From Pseudomonas sp. PDM18 (GTDB lineage: Bacteria; Pseudomonadota; Gammaproteobacteria; Pseudomonadales; Pseudomonadaceae), in contig NZ_JACVBX010000004.1 in assembly GCF_014852585.1 (NCBI RefSeq), positions 248,001 to 312,000 of the forward strand: a stretch of DNA of 64,000 bases, in the 5' to 3' direction. Shown piece after piece: positions 1-8,799 of the stretch (within the stretch, counting starts at the first letter, position 1; every line of letters begins with the position of its first letter). The position numbers and the translations under genes were made by a program. The notes below the pieces were generated by a model. The model ran no database searches and was not told the origin of the DNA. It saw only the letters and a program-made list of their open reading frames with translations.

Positions 1-4
1 CGCG

Positions 5-628
5 ATGCGGATCACCCTGATCGACGGCCTGGGCTGGGACCTGGACGAGCACGGCACTGGCGGCCTGATCAATCGGCGCGGCGAGAAGGTGCACCTGCGC
101 CAGGGCGACATGGACGGCGCCTGCGGGCCCTACTGCCTGGTGATGGCCATGCTCGCCCGCAACCAGCTGGCGCGGCGTCAGGCCAAGGGGCTGGCGCCGG
201 TGGATTCGCGGACCCGCTACGGGCGGTTGATGGAGGCGCTGAACCAGCACGAGACACTGGTGCGCGTCGGCACCACGGGCGCCGACCTGCTGGAACTGCT
301 CAAGGTCATCAGCGACAAGGAATACCGCGTCGAGCGCGGCAATGGCGCGCGGATGATCGAACTCACGCGCCGCCACCTGGAGGAGAATATCCCGGTGGTG
401 CTCGGCTTCCACGGCCGCAAGGACAGTGACATCCGCCACTGGTGCCTGGCGGTGGGGATGAGCGACGACGCCTTCTTCCTCCTCGACCCGGCCCACGACC
501 TGCAGCGCGGGCTGGCCTGGAACGCGGTGCTGACCACCCAGGCCAACGGCTCGCGCTTCGGCTATCGCTACCTCAACGCGAAAGGCACCTGGGCGGTGAC
601 GCTCAAGGAGATGGTGGCGCTGCTCTGA
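5..628 (+). CDS. C39-like (papain-fold) cysteine peptidase-like protein
   Basis: Probable papain-fold protein of the C39-like group; substrate unknown. The 207-residue product shows the expected catalytic pattern: Gln33 seven residues ahead of Cys40 in GACGPYC, His145 in DIRHWCLAVG and Asp161 in LLDPA. No signal peptide, membrane segment or ABC-transporter domain is attached, so it is not a bacteriocin exporter-peptidase. It may be a cytoplasmic peptidase or an inactive relative. Only four bases precede the ATG, so no ribosome site can be seen and the true start may lie outside the window. The next gene converges on it from the other strand. Confidence 0.6.
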   Translation: MRITLIDGLGWDLDEHGTGGLINRRGEKVHLRQGDMDGACGPYCLVMAMLARNQLARRQAKGLAPVDSRTRYGRLMEALNQHETLVRVGTTGADLLELLKVISDKEYRVERGNGARMIELTRRHLEENIPVVLGFHGRKDSDIRHWCLAVGMSDDAFFLLDPAHDLQRGLAWNAVLTTQANGSRFGYRYLNAKGTWAVTLKEMVALL

Positions 629-650
629 GCCTTTCCTGGCGAGAGTGGGC

Positions 651-1268
651 TCAGCGGGTGAAGCGGAACAGGTTGTAACCCCCGAGCTGCTCGGGCACCA
701 GCAGCACGAAGCCGTCGTACGAATTGCGCACGACGCCGACCACGTCGGTCTCCCGTGCTGCCGCCTGCTCCAGCCCGCTGTAGCCGACCTGTGGATCGTC
801 GTTTACCGACGCGCCGCCGACGAATACCAACTGCTTTTCATCCAGGCGTTGCAGGTAGCCGCTGATGCGCTGCGAACCGCTGGTCTTCTCAAGGAACAGT
901 CCCTTGGGCGTCTGTCGCACCGAGCACTTGAAGTTCGGGTAGCCGTACAGCGCTTGCGCTTCGAGCTGAACAGAGCGGCACTTCCAGTTGCCGGTGAGGG
1001 CCGAATCGGCGAGCGGTTCCGGGTCTTCCAGCACGATGCGGTAGAGGTTCAGCGCCTCGTTGCGGGTAGTTTCGTCCTCGCTCTGCTGGAGCTGGTCGAG
1101 CAGTTGCTTCACCTGCGCGTCGAGGGTGGTCAGGCGTTGCTGGTCGGCGGCATTGACCACGGCCGGCCAGACGACGGCGGCCTCTTCGGCGAAGGCCAGT
1201 GGGGAGAGCAGTAGCCCGGCGGCGAGCAGGGCGGCGGTGAGGGAGCAGCGTTTGGGCATCGGGTGCAT
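651..1268 (-). CDS. DUF4893-type exported protein
   Basis: Exported protein of 205 residues, most like the DUF4893 family; function not known. Residues 1-27 form a Sec signal peptide (basic MPKRC, then a Leu/Ala core, likely cleavage after AFA). The mature part starts with a short helical stretch (TTLDAQVKQLLDQLQQ), followed by a beta-rich region with a Cys pair (WKCRSV and NFKCSV) that could form a disulfide in the periplasm. A second ATG three codons in is an equally good start; no clear Shine-Dalgarno separates them. It lies 45 bases downstream of the AI-2E family gene on the same strand and may be cotranscribed. Confidence 0.6.
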   Translation of the reverse strand: MHPMPKRCSLTAALLAAGLLLSPLAFAEEAAVVWPAVVNAADQQRLTTLDAQVKQLLDQLQQSEDETTRNEALNLYRIVLEDPEPLADSALTGNWKCRSVQLEAQALYGYPNFKCSVRQTPKGLFLEKTSGSQRISGYLQRLDEKQLVFVGGASVNDDPQVGYSGLEQAAARETDVVGVVRNSYDGFVLLVPEQLGGYNLFRFTR

Positions 1269-1313
1269 TCCATTGCGGGTGAACGCCCGCGGTCTGAGCC
1301 GCGGGCGAGGGGA

Positions 1314-2423
1314 TCAGGGCGAGGTCTGTTCGGAGGATTCGACCGGCGGCGCGACCGGCGCCTCGCGTTCGTGGACCCAGGACATGAACAGCTCGTAGCC
1401 CAGGGCCAGCACCACCGGGCCGACGAACAGGCCGATGATGCCATTGCTGAGCATGCCGCCCAGCGCGCCGATGAGGATCACTGCCATCGGCACCTTGCTG
1501 CCACGGCCGAACATCAGCGGCTTGAGAACGTTGTCGGAGAGACCGCCGGCCACCGTCCAGACGGTGAACAGGATGGACACCAGCAGCGAATCGTTGGTCA
1601 TGAACACATAGGCGATCGCCGGCAGGGTGATCAGCACCACCGGCAGTTGGGTGATCCCCAGCAGCAACACGCCCAGAGCCAGTAGGCCGGCGCCGGGGAT
1701 GCCCATGACGATGAAGCCCAGGCCGAGGATCAGCGTCTGGATGAAGGCCACGCCGACCACGCCCTGTGCAACCGCGCGAATGGTGCCGGTGCATAGCTCC
1801 GCCAGGCCCGCGCCACGGTCGGGGCCGGAGATGCGGATGGCGATGTCACAGGCGGTACGGCTGCCCAGCTTGCCGTAGGCCATGATCACCCCGGCGATGA
1901 CAAAGGCGGCGAGGAACTGCATCAGCCCCATGCCGACGCCCGCTGCCTGCCCGGCGACCTTCTTCGCCACGCCCTGCAGGTGCGGCGCCAGTTGCTGCGC
2001 GACGCCCATGAAGTCGGTGGCGACGCGGTGCCAGAAGGGATAGATGTACTGCCCGATCACCGGCCAGTTCTGCACCGAGTCCGGCGGCAGCGGGATTTGC
2101 AGGGTGCGGTTCTGGATGGCGTGCACCAGGTCGCGCACCGAATCGGCCATGGACAACCCGATCACCACCACCGGCACCAGCAGGATTACCAGGCCCAGCA
2201 CCACGATCAGGCTCGCGGCGCTGTTCGGGCGCTCGCCGAGCCAGCCGCTGAGCAACTGGTGCATGGGGTAGAGGGTAATGGCGAGGATCACCGACCAGAG
2301 CATCAGGTCGAGGAAGGGATGGAAGATGCGGAAGCAGAAAACGGCCAGCAACAGGATCAGGCCGGCGCGGATCAGCACATCGAGCAGGTTGCGCGACAGC
2401 AGCTTTTCCGGAGAGGGCAGCAT
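1314..2423 (-). CDS. AI-2E family transporter (PerM/YdiK type)
   Basis: Integral inner-membrane protein of 369 residues, the usual length for the AI-2E exporter (UPF0118/PerM) family. Hydrophobic segments are visible near residues 15-35 and 38-60, a pair around 65-90, and a cluster of about four from residue 155 to 330; the central soluble stretch (about 95-150) is typical of the family. Blocks such as GIPGAGLLALGVLLLGITQ and PLMFGRGSKVPMAVI match family-conserved regions. Members have been linked to export of autoinducer-2 or to ion transport; the substrate cannot be inferred here. The C-terminus is charged and Glu/Pro-rich. Confidence 0.85.
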   Translation of the reverse strand: MLPSPEKLLSRNLLDVLIRAGLILLLAVFCFRIFHPFLDLMLWSVILAITLYPMHQLLSGWLGERPNSAASLIVVLGLVILLVPVVVIGLSMADSVRDLVHAIQNRTLQIPLPPDSVQNWPVIGQYIYPFWHRVATDFMGVAQQLAPHLQGVAKKVAGQAAGVGMGLMQFLAAFVIAGVIMAYGKLGSRTACDIAIRISGPDRGAGLAELCTGTIRAVAQGVVGVAFIQTLILGLGFIVMGIPGAGLLALGVLLLGITQLPVVLITLPAIAYVFMTNDSLLVSILFTVWTVAGGLSDNVLKPLMFGRGSKVPMAVILIGALGGMLSNGIIGLFVGPVVLALGYELFMSWVHEREAPVAPPVESSEQTSP

Positions 2424-2594
2424 GGGGTGCTCCTTGCGAGTGGCCTGGGATAGGCCAAGTCCTGACTATGGGCGGACTCTGCCCGAGTGCAAGGCGCACA
2501 GGCAACACAGGATCGACGGAATTGCGGAGGCTTTGGTGTAAAGCGGGGTATCAGGGAGGGGGAACGCAGGACGGGCGAAGCGAGGGAGGCGGGC

Positions 2595-2617
2595 AGCCTG
2601 CCGGGAACCGGCAGGCT
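2595..2617 (-). terminator. Perfect 10-bp hairpin downstream of the small Ala-rich gene
   Basis: AGCCTGCCGG and CCGGCAGGCT form a perfect 10-bp stem around a 3-base loop, beginning 13 bases after the stop of the gene at 2630-2821. It sits where a minus-strand terminator would be, but no U-run follows, so it may instead be a 3'-end stabilising hairpin. Confidence 0.45.
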
Positions 2618-2629
2618 TGCCTGCAGATA

Positions 2630-2821
2630 TTACTTCTTGCCGAGACTGATGTGGCGGCTCGGTGCGCCGTAGTTCTGACCGGTCACGCCCTTGGCGATTT
2701 GCTGGATCTCACCGCCGGAGTTCAGGAAGGCCGCGATCTGGGCTTCCAGAGCTTCGCTGGTCGCGGTAGCGGCGGGAGCCTTGGGGGCTGCTTTCTGGCG
2801 GGTGGAGGGCTTGGTAGTCAT
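2630..2821 (-). CDS. Small Ala/Lys-rich hypothetical protein
   Basis: Product of about 63 residues starting MTTKPSTRQKAAPKAP. The first 22 residues are a low-complexity basic Ala/Pro/Lys tail; the rest is a compact helical piece (ALEAQIAAFLNSGGEIQQIAKG) ending NYGAPSRHISLGKK. I recognise it only as a small cytoplasmic protein of the kind conserved in Pseudomonas; the helix with IQQIAKG hints at nucleic-acid or RNA-polymerase contact, but that is a guess. Start choice: ATG at 2821 has AGG about 10 bases upstream; in-frame ATGs at 2830 and 2857 are alternatives. It is divergent from the ABC exporter at 2988. Confidence 0.55.
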   Translation of the reverse strand: MTTKPSTRQKAAPKAPAATATSEALEAQIAAFLNSGGEIQQIAKGVTGQNYGAPSRHISLGKK

Positions 2822-2987
2822 ATCTGCCATACCTGTCTGCGCAAATTGGCCGCCCATTGTACATCAAACGAGCAGCTTTCGGGGCGGTTATGGAGCGAAC
2901 GGTCCCATTAGCCTGCCTGAATCGTCCTTCACGCGGTGCGCCGCGGCGGTGCTACCCTCTGCCCATTCCGGCCGTTCAGAGCCCGCC

Positions 2988-4757
2988 ATGTCCCTGTTGT
3001 CGTCCCGCCAGCGCAATGCCCTGCGCTTGGCTCGCTCGTTTCTCGCTCCCTATCGCTGGCGCGCCTTCGGCGCACTGCTGGCGCTGTTGTTCACCGCCGC
3101 CATCACCCTGTCCCTGGGGCAGGGCATCCGCCTGCTGGTGGACCAGGGCTTCATCACCCAGTCCGAGCAACTGCTCACCCGCGCCATCGGCATTTTCTTC
3201 CTGCTGGTGCTGTGCCTGGCGGTCGGCACTTTCGTGCGCTTCTACCTGGTGTCGTGGATCGGCGAGCGCTTCGTCGCCGATATCCGTCAGCGCGTGTTCG
3301 ACCATCTGATCGAGCTGCACCCCGGTTTCTACGAGAACAACCGCGCCTCGGAGATCCAGTCGCGGCTGACCGCCGATACCACGCTGCTGCAATCGGTGAT
3401 CGGCTCCTCACTGTCCATGGCGCTACGCAATGTGCTGATGCTGCTGGGCGGGGTAATCCTGATGTTCTTCACCAACGCCAAGCTGACCAGCATCGTGGTT
3501 GCCTCGTTGCCGCTGGTGATCGCGCCGATCCTGCTGTTCGGCCGCCGCGTGCGTAGCCTGTCGCGGCTCAGCCAGGACCGCGTGGCGGACGTCGGCAGCT
3601 ACGTCGGCGAATCCCTCGGCCAGATCAAGACGGTGCAGGCCTACAACCACCAGGCGCAGGATCGCGCGCGCTTCGGCCGCACCGTGGAAGACGCTTTCGA
3701 CACCGCGCGCAAGCGCATCATGCAGCGCTCCTGGCTGGTCAGCGTGGTCATCCTGTTGGTGCTCGGCGCGGTTGGGGTGATGCTCTGGGTCGGCGGCATG
3801 GATGTGATCGCCGGACGCATCAGTCCGGGTGATCTCGCGGCCTTCGTGTTCTACAGCCTGATCGTCGGCATGGCCTTCGGCACGCTGAGCGAAGTGATTG
3901 GGGAGTTGCAGCGTGCGGCCGGTGCCGCCGAGCGCATCGCTGAGCTCTTGCGCGCGCGCAGTGAAATCCATGCCCCCGCCAGCGACCTGCTGCAGCTGCC
4001 GGAGCGGATCAGCGGCAGCATCGAATTGCAGGCCGTGCGTTTCGCCTACCCGTCGCGCCCGGAACAGTGGGCCATCGACGCTATCGACCTGCGCGTAGAA
4101 CCGGGCGAGACCTTGGCGCTGGTCGGCCCGTCGGGTGCCGGCAAGTCCACCCTGTTCGACTTGCTGCTGCGCTTCTACGACCCGCAGCAGGGACGCATCC
4201 TGATCGACGGCCAGCCCATTGCCCAGCTCGACCCGACGGACCTGCGCCGCAGCTTCGCGCTGGTGTCGCAGAACCCGGCGCTGTTCTTCGGCACGGTGGA
4301 AGAGAACATTCGCTACGGCCGCCCTGATGCCAGCGATGGGGAAGTCGAGGCCGCCGCCCGCGCGGCCCATGCCCACGAATTCATCCTACGTCTGCCGCAG
4401 GGCTACCGGACGCATCTGGGGGAAAGCGGCCTGGGCTTGTCCGGCGGCCAGCGCCAACGCCTGGCGATTGCCCGCGCGCTGTTGGTGGATGCGCCTATTC
4501 TGCTGCTCGACGAAGCGACCAGCGCGCTGGATGCCGAGAGCGAACACCTGATCCAGCAGGCGCTGCCGGGACTGATGCGCGACCGCACCACGCTGGTGAT
4601 CGCCCATCGCCTGGCCACGGTGCTAAACGCCGACCGCATTGCGGTGATCGAGCATGGTCGCTTGCTGGCGCTGGGGCGGCACGCCGAGCTGGTGCTCAGC
4701 AATCCGCTGTATGCGCGCCTGGCAGAGTTGCAGTTCGGCCAGGCGGACCACTTTTAG
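2988..4757 (+). CDS. ABC exporter, fused permease/ATPase (MsbA-like)
   Basis: Half-size ABC exporter of 589 residues that would work as a homodimer in the inner membrane. An N-terminal six-helix membrane domain (about 20-310) is followed by a nucleotide-binding domain with Walker A GPSGAGKST (380-388), signature LSGGQ (484-488), Walker B ILLLDEAT (504-511) and the switch His in VIAHRL. The coupling region GQIKTVQAYNHQ resembles lipid and drug exporters, so lipid A/phospholipid or drug efflux is possible; the substrate is unknown. The longer reading frame upstream runs through the small gene on the other strand, so the start was put at ATG 2988 (MSLLSSRQRNALRLARSFLAPY). The TAG stop is the first base triplet of a REP-like repeat. 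Confidence 0.88.
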   Translation: MSLLSSRQRNALRLARSFLAPYRWRAFGALLALLFTAAITLSLGQGIRLLVDQGFITQSEQLLTRAIGIFFLLVLCLAVGTFVRFYLVSWIGERFVADIRQRVFDHLIELHPGFYENNRASEIQSRLTADTTLLQSVIGSSLSMALRNVLMLLGGVILMFFTNAKLTSIVVASLPLVIAPILLFGRRVRSLSRLSQDRVADVGSYVGESLGQIKTVQAYNHQAQDRARFGRTVEDAFDTARKRIMQRSWLVSVVILLVLGAVGVMLWVGGMDVIAGRISPGDLAAFVFYSLIVGMAFGTLSEVIGELQRAAGAAERIAELLRARSEIHAPASDLLQLPERISGSIELQAVRFAYPSRPEQWAIDAIDLRVEPGETLALVGPSGAGKSTLFDLLLRFYDPQQGRILIDGQPIAQLDPTDLRRSFALVSQNPALFFGTVEENIRYGRPDASDGEVEAAARAAHAHEFILRLPQGYRTHLGESGLGLSGGQRQRLAIARALLVDAPILLLDEATSALDAESEHLIQQALPGLMRDRTTLVIAHRLATVLNADRIAVIEHGRLLALGRHAELVLSNPLYARLAELQFGQADHF

Positions 4758-4777
4758 GAGCGGGCCATGCCCGCGAT
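4755..4777 (+). repeat. REP-like element, class TAGGAGCG...CCCGCG
   Basis: TAGGAGCGGGCCATGCCCGCGAT overlaps the stop codon of the ABC exporter. GCGGGC and GCCCGC form a hairpin around CAT. Related copies with the TAGGAGCG edge occur near 11711, 41121 and 46711. Confidence 0.6.
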
Positions 4778-4871
4778 GCGCGCCGATGACGCGCACCCGA
4801 TCCGGCAACCGGCGGCAGCCATAACGCGCCAATCCGCGTAGAATGCTCGCCCCGTTCACGAGGTAAGCGTC

Positions 4872-5708
4872 ATGGCAGTCATAGGTCGGTTCAATTCGTT
4901 GCAGGTGGCCAAGCACACCGATTTCGGTCTCTACCTGGATGGCGAGAGCCACGGCGAAATCCTCCTGCCCAAGCGCTATGTGCCGAAGAACGAACCCACC
5001 GAAGTGGGCGACTGGCTCAACGTGTTCATCTACCTGGACAGCGAAGATCGCCTGATCGCCACCACCCAGAAGCCCAAGGTGCAGGTCGGCGGCTTCGCCA
5101 GTCTGAAGGTGGTGGAGGTCAACCGTGTTGGCCTGTTCCTCGACTGGGGCCTGCCCAAGGACCTGCTCCTGCCGCACTCGGAAGAGAAGCGCCCGCTGCA
5201 GGTCGGTGATTACTGTGTGGTCCACGTCTACCTCGACGAGCGCAGCCGCCGCATTACCGCCACCGCGCGTCTGGATCGCTACCTGGACAACGTCCCGGCC
5301 AACTACAAGGTCGGCCAGCAGGTGGACCTGCTCGTCGTCGAACGCACCGACCTGGGTTACAAGGCCATAATCGATGGCAAGCACTGGGGCCTGATCCACA
5401 AGAACGAAGTCTTCAAGTTCATGCGCAACGGCCTGCGCGAGACCGGCTACATCAAGGAAATGCGCGCCGACGGCAAGATCAGCCTGAGCCTGCAGCCCGC
5501 TGGCGCCGGCCTGTCCGATGCGCTGAGCGAGCAGATCCTCAAGGCCCTGCGCGAGGCCGGCGGCCAGCTGGCGCTCAGCGACAAGAGCCCGCCGGAGCTG
5601 ATCGCGCAGCAGTTCGGCGTCAGCAAAGGCAACTTCAAGAAGGCCATCGGCGGCCTGTTCAAGCAGGGCTTGATCGTCATCCACGACGACGGCATCGAAC
5701 TGGTCTGA
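4872..5708 (+). CDS. CvfB/YitL-like S1 RNA-binding protein
   Basis: RNA-binding protein of 278 residues with the CvfB layout: tandem S1-like OB domains followed by a C-terminal winged helix. The first OB domain covers about 1-60 (VAKHTDFGLYLD, GEILLPKRYVP), the second about 65-135 (EVNRVGLFLDWGLPKDLLLP), the third about 140-215 (ERTDLGYKAIIDGKHWGLIH), and the winged helix about 225-278 (ALSDKSPPELIAQQFGVSKG). In Gram-positive bacteria CvfB affects virulence gene expression; its Pseudomonas role is unclear. ATG at 4872 follows GAGGTAAGCGTC, a good ribosome site. It stands alone and converges with the following gene. Confidence 0.8.
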   Translation: MAVIGRFNSLQVAKHTDFGLYLDGESHGEILLPKRYVPKNEPTEVGDWLNVFIYLDSEDRLIATTQKPKVQVGGFASLKVVEVNRVGLFLDWGLPKDLLLPHSEEKRPLQVGDYCVVHVYLDERSRRITATARLDRYLDNVPANYKVGQQVDLLVVERTDLGYKAIIDGKHWGLIHKNEVFKFMRNGLRETGYIKEMRADGKISLSLQPAGAGLSDALSEQILKALREAGGQLALSDKSPPELIAQQFGVSKGNFKKAIGGLFKQGLIVIHDDGIELV

Positions 5709-5713
5709 CCACC

Positions 5714-6127
5714 TCAGCCGCGCCCGCGGACGATGGACTCGGCTACCGCGCAACGCGGCTCGGCCGGAGCCAGCGAACCCATGCGCTGCAGGTCGACCGG
5801 CGTGCCCGGCTCGGCCTTCAGCCGACGGCGCAGGTCGTCGAACACCCGGTCATGCTCCTTGCGAAAGCGCAGTACCGGCCCGCGGCAGACCCGCAGGCCG
5901 TGGCGGCGCAAGATGCGCGTGGCGCTGCCGGCGAAGTTGAAGGCGAGGTCGCCGGGCAGATCGAAGCTGTCCTTGAACGGCTGGCCGTCGATCTCGCCGT
6001 CCAGTTCGAATTTCACCAGGGCATCCCGGCTATTGGCGTTATCCACCGTGTAGCTCAGGCGGATGCGGTACTGCTGGCGGTCGAGGCCGGTGCTGGAATG
6101 GATAGTGACCTCGGTGGGCGTGGTCAT
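5714..6127 (-). CDS. DUF5064-like hypothetical protein
   Basis: Cytoplasmic protein of 137 residues that resembles the Pseudomonas DUF5064 family by its shape: an N-terminal beta-sheet (YRIRLSYTVDN, VKFELDGEIDGQPF) followed by DLAFNFAGSATRILRRHGL and a charged helix. No function is known. The open frame extends 30 codons further upstream, but ATG at 6127 is preceded by AGGAGGAAGGC, an excellent ribosome site, and was chosen. It ends only 5 bases from the stop of the CvfB-like gene, which it faces tail to tail. Family assignment is from memory and moderate. Confidence 0.5.
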   Translation of the reverse strand: MTTPTEVTIHSSTGLDRQQYRIRLSYTVDNANSRDALVKFELDGEIDGQPFKDSFDLPGDLAFNFAGSATRILRRHGLRVCRGPVLRFRKEHDRVFDDLRRRLKAEPGTPVDLQRMGSLAPAEPRCAVAESIVRGRG

Positions 6128-6317
6128 GCCTTCCTCCTGACGGATCGATGTGGCAGGTCGGCGAGCGTTAGGCTCAGTCTCGAACCTGTCGACGCCCGGA
6201 CGCCTGATGTGCATCAAGAGTAGGACTTTTCTGTAGGAATCTGGTGCATGACAAGCACTCCCGCGCCGTGACGGACGGCGCGGTGGGAGTTCCCGGCGAT
6301 GTCCGCGGCCGGCGGCG

Positions 6318-6872
6318 TCACATCATGTGGCGGAAGCGGTTCCAGGCGTGCTCCATGGAAAGCCACCAGGCCGGCGCGGCGCTGCCGAAGCCGGCGATCT
6401 CCAGGCGCGGATGGTGGCGCACCACCATGTCCAGCACCGGTTCCTGGTCGGGCTTCACGTCGACGAAGAACACATGGCGGCCTTCCTGCAGGTTGTCCTG
6501 GAAGCGGAGTACGTCACCGCTGGGGCGCTGCAGGCCGAAGAAGCTGCTTTCCCATAGGCTGAAGCCCAGCAATACCGCAGCGAGGAATATCACCGGAATC
6601 CAGCCGGCCGCTGTCTGCGTCCAGCCGCTCAGGTAGCCGACCACCAGTACCAGCACGGCCAGCGCGGCGCCGATCATCAGGCCGATCTTGCCCCAGTGCA
6701 CCACGTCCTTCTTCATCATTGAGGGCACTTCGTGGAGGCGGTGCTCCTGCATTTCCGCGTCGCTGTCGCTGAGCACGTGCATCTGCTCGATGCCGATGCC
6801 GCTTTCGGAGAGCTCCTGCTCGACCTGCTCCAGGTCGTCCAGGTTGTCGCTGATGTAGTAATGCCTGTTCAT
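6318..6872 (-). CDS. Membrane protein with two transmembrane helices and cytoplasmic ends
   Basis: Inner-membrane protein of 184 residues. The N-terminal soluble part (MNRHYYISDNLDDLEQVEQELSE, about 1-65) resembles a small ferredoxin-like alpha/beta domain. Two hydrophobic helices follow (about 71-93 and 99-118), then a soluble tail ending HAWNRFRHMM. The tail contains GRHVFFVDVKPDQE, again with a ferredoxin-like beta-alpha look, so the protein may have two related soluble halves flanking a hairpin. I do not recognise the family with certainty. The start was moved to ATG 6872 because TGAGG lies just upstream, whereas the longer frame lacks a ribosome site. Confidence 0.6.
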   Translation of the reverse strand: MNRHYYISDNLDDLEQVEQELSESGIGIEQMHVLSDSDAEMQEHRLHEVPSMMKKDVVHWGKIGLMIGAALAVLVLVVGYLSGWTQTAAGWIPVIFLAAVLLGFSLWESSFFGLQRPSGDVLRFQDNLQEGRHVFFVDVKPDQEPVLDMVVRHHPRLEIAGFGSAAPAWWLSMEHAWNRFRHMM

Positions 6873-7111
6873 GACGAACCTCACGCCCCTCGGAATGAAA
6901 GCTCCCCCCAGGGTTCGACCGCCATCTGCCGTGGAATTCGGCAAATATCCGTCGCTCGATGGTTGGCGTCGCAGCTCAGTCTAACACTGCGGCGCTGCGG
7001 TCTCCGGGGTGCTGCCCGGCGGTCGTGGGCTTGCCAGACCGGTTGCAGGGGCCGAGGATGCAGCTCTCATTGAAAGCATGCCGCTTTCACGCAACGGCGA
7101 GCGAGGCACAG

Positions 7112-7651
7112 ATGATCCGCGAGATTCTCAAGATGGGCGACGAGCGCCTGCTGCGCATCGCCCCACCGGTGCCCGAGTCGATGATCGGCAGCGCTGAGCT
7201 GAGCCAACTGATCGACGACATGTTCGAAACCATGCACCACATTGGCGGCGTCGGCCTGGCCGCCCCGCAGATCGGTGTCGACCTGCAACTGGTGATCTTC
7301 GGCTTCGAGCGCAGCGAGCGCTATCCGGATGCGCCGGCGGTTCCGCCGACCATCCTGCTCAACCCGCTGATCACGCCCATCGGCGATGGGCTGGAAGAGG
7401 GCTGGGAAGGGTGCCTGTCCGTGCCGGGCCTGCGCGGGGCGGTGAATCGCCACCAGCGCATCCGCTACCAGGGCGTCGACCCCCAAGGCCAGCCCATCGA
7501 TCGCACCGTGGAAGGCTTCCACGCCCGCGTGGTGCAGCACGAGTGCGACCACCTGATCGGCCGTCTGTATCCATCGCGCATCACTGACTTCAGCAAGTTC
7601 GGCTTTACCGAGGTGCTGTTCCCCGGGCTGGATCCGGCGGCGGATGATTGA
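7112..7651 (+). CDS. def: Peptide deformylase (second type)
   Basis: Metallo-hydrolase that removes the N-formyl group from nascent proteins. All three family motifs are present in the 179-residue product: [10 protein letters not shown] (46-55), EGCLSVP (99-105, metal ligand Cys101) and HECDH (143-147, two metal His and the catalytic Glu). The insertion around residues 66-78 ([14 protein letters not shown]) is typical of the longer YkrB-like/type I paralogs. It is not next to fmt, so this is probably a second deformylase in addition to the usual def-fmt copy. ATG 7112 is favoured over the longer frame since homology begins at [10 protein letters not shown]. Confidence 0.92.
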   Translation: MIREILKMGDERLLRIAPPVPESMIGSAELSQLIDDMFETMHHIGGVGLAAPQIGVDLQLVIFGFERSERYPDAPAVPPTILLNPLITPIGDGLEEGWEGCLSVPGLRGAVNRHQRIRYQGVDPQGQPIDRTVEGFHARVVQHECDHLIGRLYPSRITDFSKFGFTEVLFPGLDPAADD

Positions 7652-7689
7652 ACTGGCGTGGTTTTTAGCCACCGTTCTCAAAGTTCGGG

Positions 7690-7745
7690 GCGGGGATGTC
7701 CCTCGCCTTGAAGGGAGAGGGCGAGGCCCTCGCACAGGGGGCCAG
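7690..7745. repeat. Short repeat-like element rich in CCCTCGCC/GGGCGAGG
   Basis: Between def and hexR, CCCTCGCC is followed by GGGAGAGGGCGAGG and GGGGGCC, giving an imperfect hairpin. The words resemble the GGGAGAGGG element seen at 21704-21827 and near 63090, so this is probably a dispersed intergenic repeat rather than a gene-specific site. Confidence 0.4.
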
Positions 7746-7755
7746 GTAGAGGCGT

Positions 7756-8613
7756 TCAGTCTTCCTCGTCAAGCTGGTAGCGCGTCGGCACCAGGCTCTC
7801 CTTGATCTTGCGCAGGTGCGGCTGGAAGTCCACGCCCCGGCGCAGGGTCACGCCGGTGGCGAGCACGTCGAGCACGGTCAGCTGGATGATCCGCGAAGTC
7901 ATCGGCATATAGATGTCGGTATCCTCGGGCAGCGGGATGTCCAGGCTCAGGGTGCTGGCGCGGGCCAGCGGCGAGTCCGCGGCGGTCAGGCCGAGTACCG
8001 AGGCGCCGTTCTGTCGCGCCAGGTGCGCCACGTCCACCAGCTCGCGGGTGCGCCCGGTATAGGAAATCACCACGAACAGGTCGCCGGTGTGCGCCACCGA
8101 AGCGATCATCCGCTGCATCAGCACATCGCTCTGCGCCGAGACCGCCAGGTTGAAACGAAAGAACTTGTGCTGCGCGTCCAGCGCTACGGAGCTGGAGGCG
8201 CCGAGGCCGAAGAAGTGAATCTGCCGGGCCTGGATCAGCAGGTCCACGGCGCGGTCGATCACTTTCGGGTCGAGCTGCTTGTGGGCGCTGTCCAGCGAGG
8301 CAATGGTGCTGCTGAAGATTTTCCGCGTGTAGGCCTCGGGGCCATCTTCGGCGGCGACCGCCTGGGTCACGAAAGCCGCGCCGCTGGCCAGGCTCTGGGC
8401 CAGCTGGATCTTCAATTCCGGGTAGCCGCTCATACCGAAGGAGCGGCAGAAGCGGTTCACCGTCGGCTCGCTGACGCTGGACGCCTGCGCAAGCGCGGCG
8501 ATGCTGAAGCGCGTGGCCTGCTGCGGGTCGCGCAGGATCACTTCGGCGACCTTGCGCTCGGCCTTGTTCAGCTCTTCCAGACGGCTCTGGATCTGCTCCA
8601 GCAGGTTTTTCAT
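7756..8613 (-). CDS. hexR: HexR, RpiR-family repressor of central glucose catabolism
   Basis: DNA-binding repressor of 285 residues. The N-terminal RpiR-type helix-turn-helix (about 1-77, with [25 protein letters not shown]) is followed by a SIS sugar-phosphate-binding domain (about 125-260, with [20 protein letters not shown] and [14 protein letters not shown]). In Pseudomonas, HexR binds KDPG and represses zwf-pgl-eda, edd-glk-gltR and gap; its divergent position next to zwf fits this. It starts at ATG 8613 after GGAGCACGG. The 186-bp gap to zwf holds an inverted repeat that could be the shared operator. Confidence 0.95.
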   Translation of the reverse strand: MKNLLEQIQSRLEELNKAERKVAEVILRDPQQATRFSIAALAQASSVSEPTVNRFCRSFGMSGYPELKIQLAQSLASGAAFVTQAVAAEDGPEAYTRKIFSSTIASLDSAHKQLDPKVIDRAVDLLIQARQIHFFGLGASSSVALDAQHKFFRFNLAVSAQSDVLMQRMIASVAHTGDLFVVISYTGRTRELVDVAHLARQNGASVLGLTAADSPLARASTLSLDIPLPEDTDIYMPMTSRIIQLTVLDVLATGVTLRRGVDFQPHLRKIKESLVPTRYQLDEED

Positions 8614-8719
8614 CCGTGCTCCTTGGGCAATCGACGGTTGACCGGTTGGCTACGGTCAGCGGCGCTATCCTAACGTCAGGCCGGCAGGCGACCAACAACG
8701 GCGCGATGCGGTAAAAATA

Positions 8720-8737
8720 TGTTGTTTAATTACTACA
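8720..8737. promoter_or_regulatory. Candidate HexR operator between hexR and zwf
   Basis: TGTTGTTTAATTACTACA is an imperfect inverted repeat (TGTTGT / ACTACA, 5 of 6 positions symmetric) with an AT-rich centre, midway between the divergent hexR and zwf genes. It matches the TTGT half of the known Pseudomonas HexR consensus TTGT-N7/8-ACAA, but the other half is degenerate. The call rests mainly on position. Confidence 0.5.
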
Positions 8738-8799
8738 TATTTGTCTTAATGTCGGCGTAGAAGGCTAACTATCGTTCAAAATTTGGTTGGTAACAACAA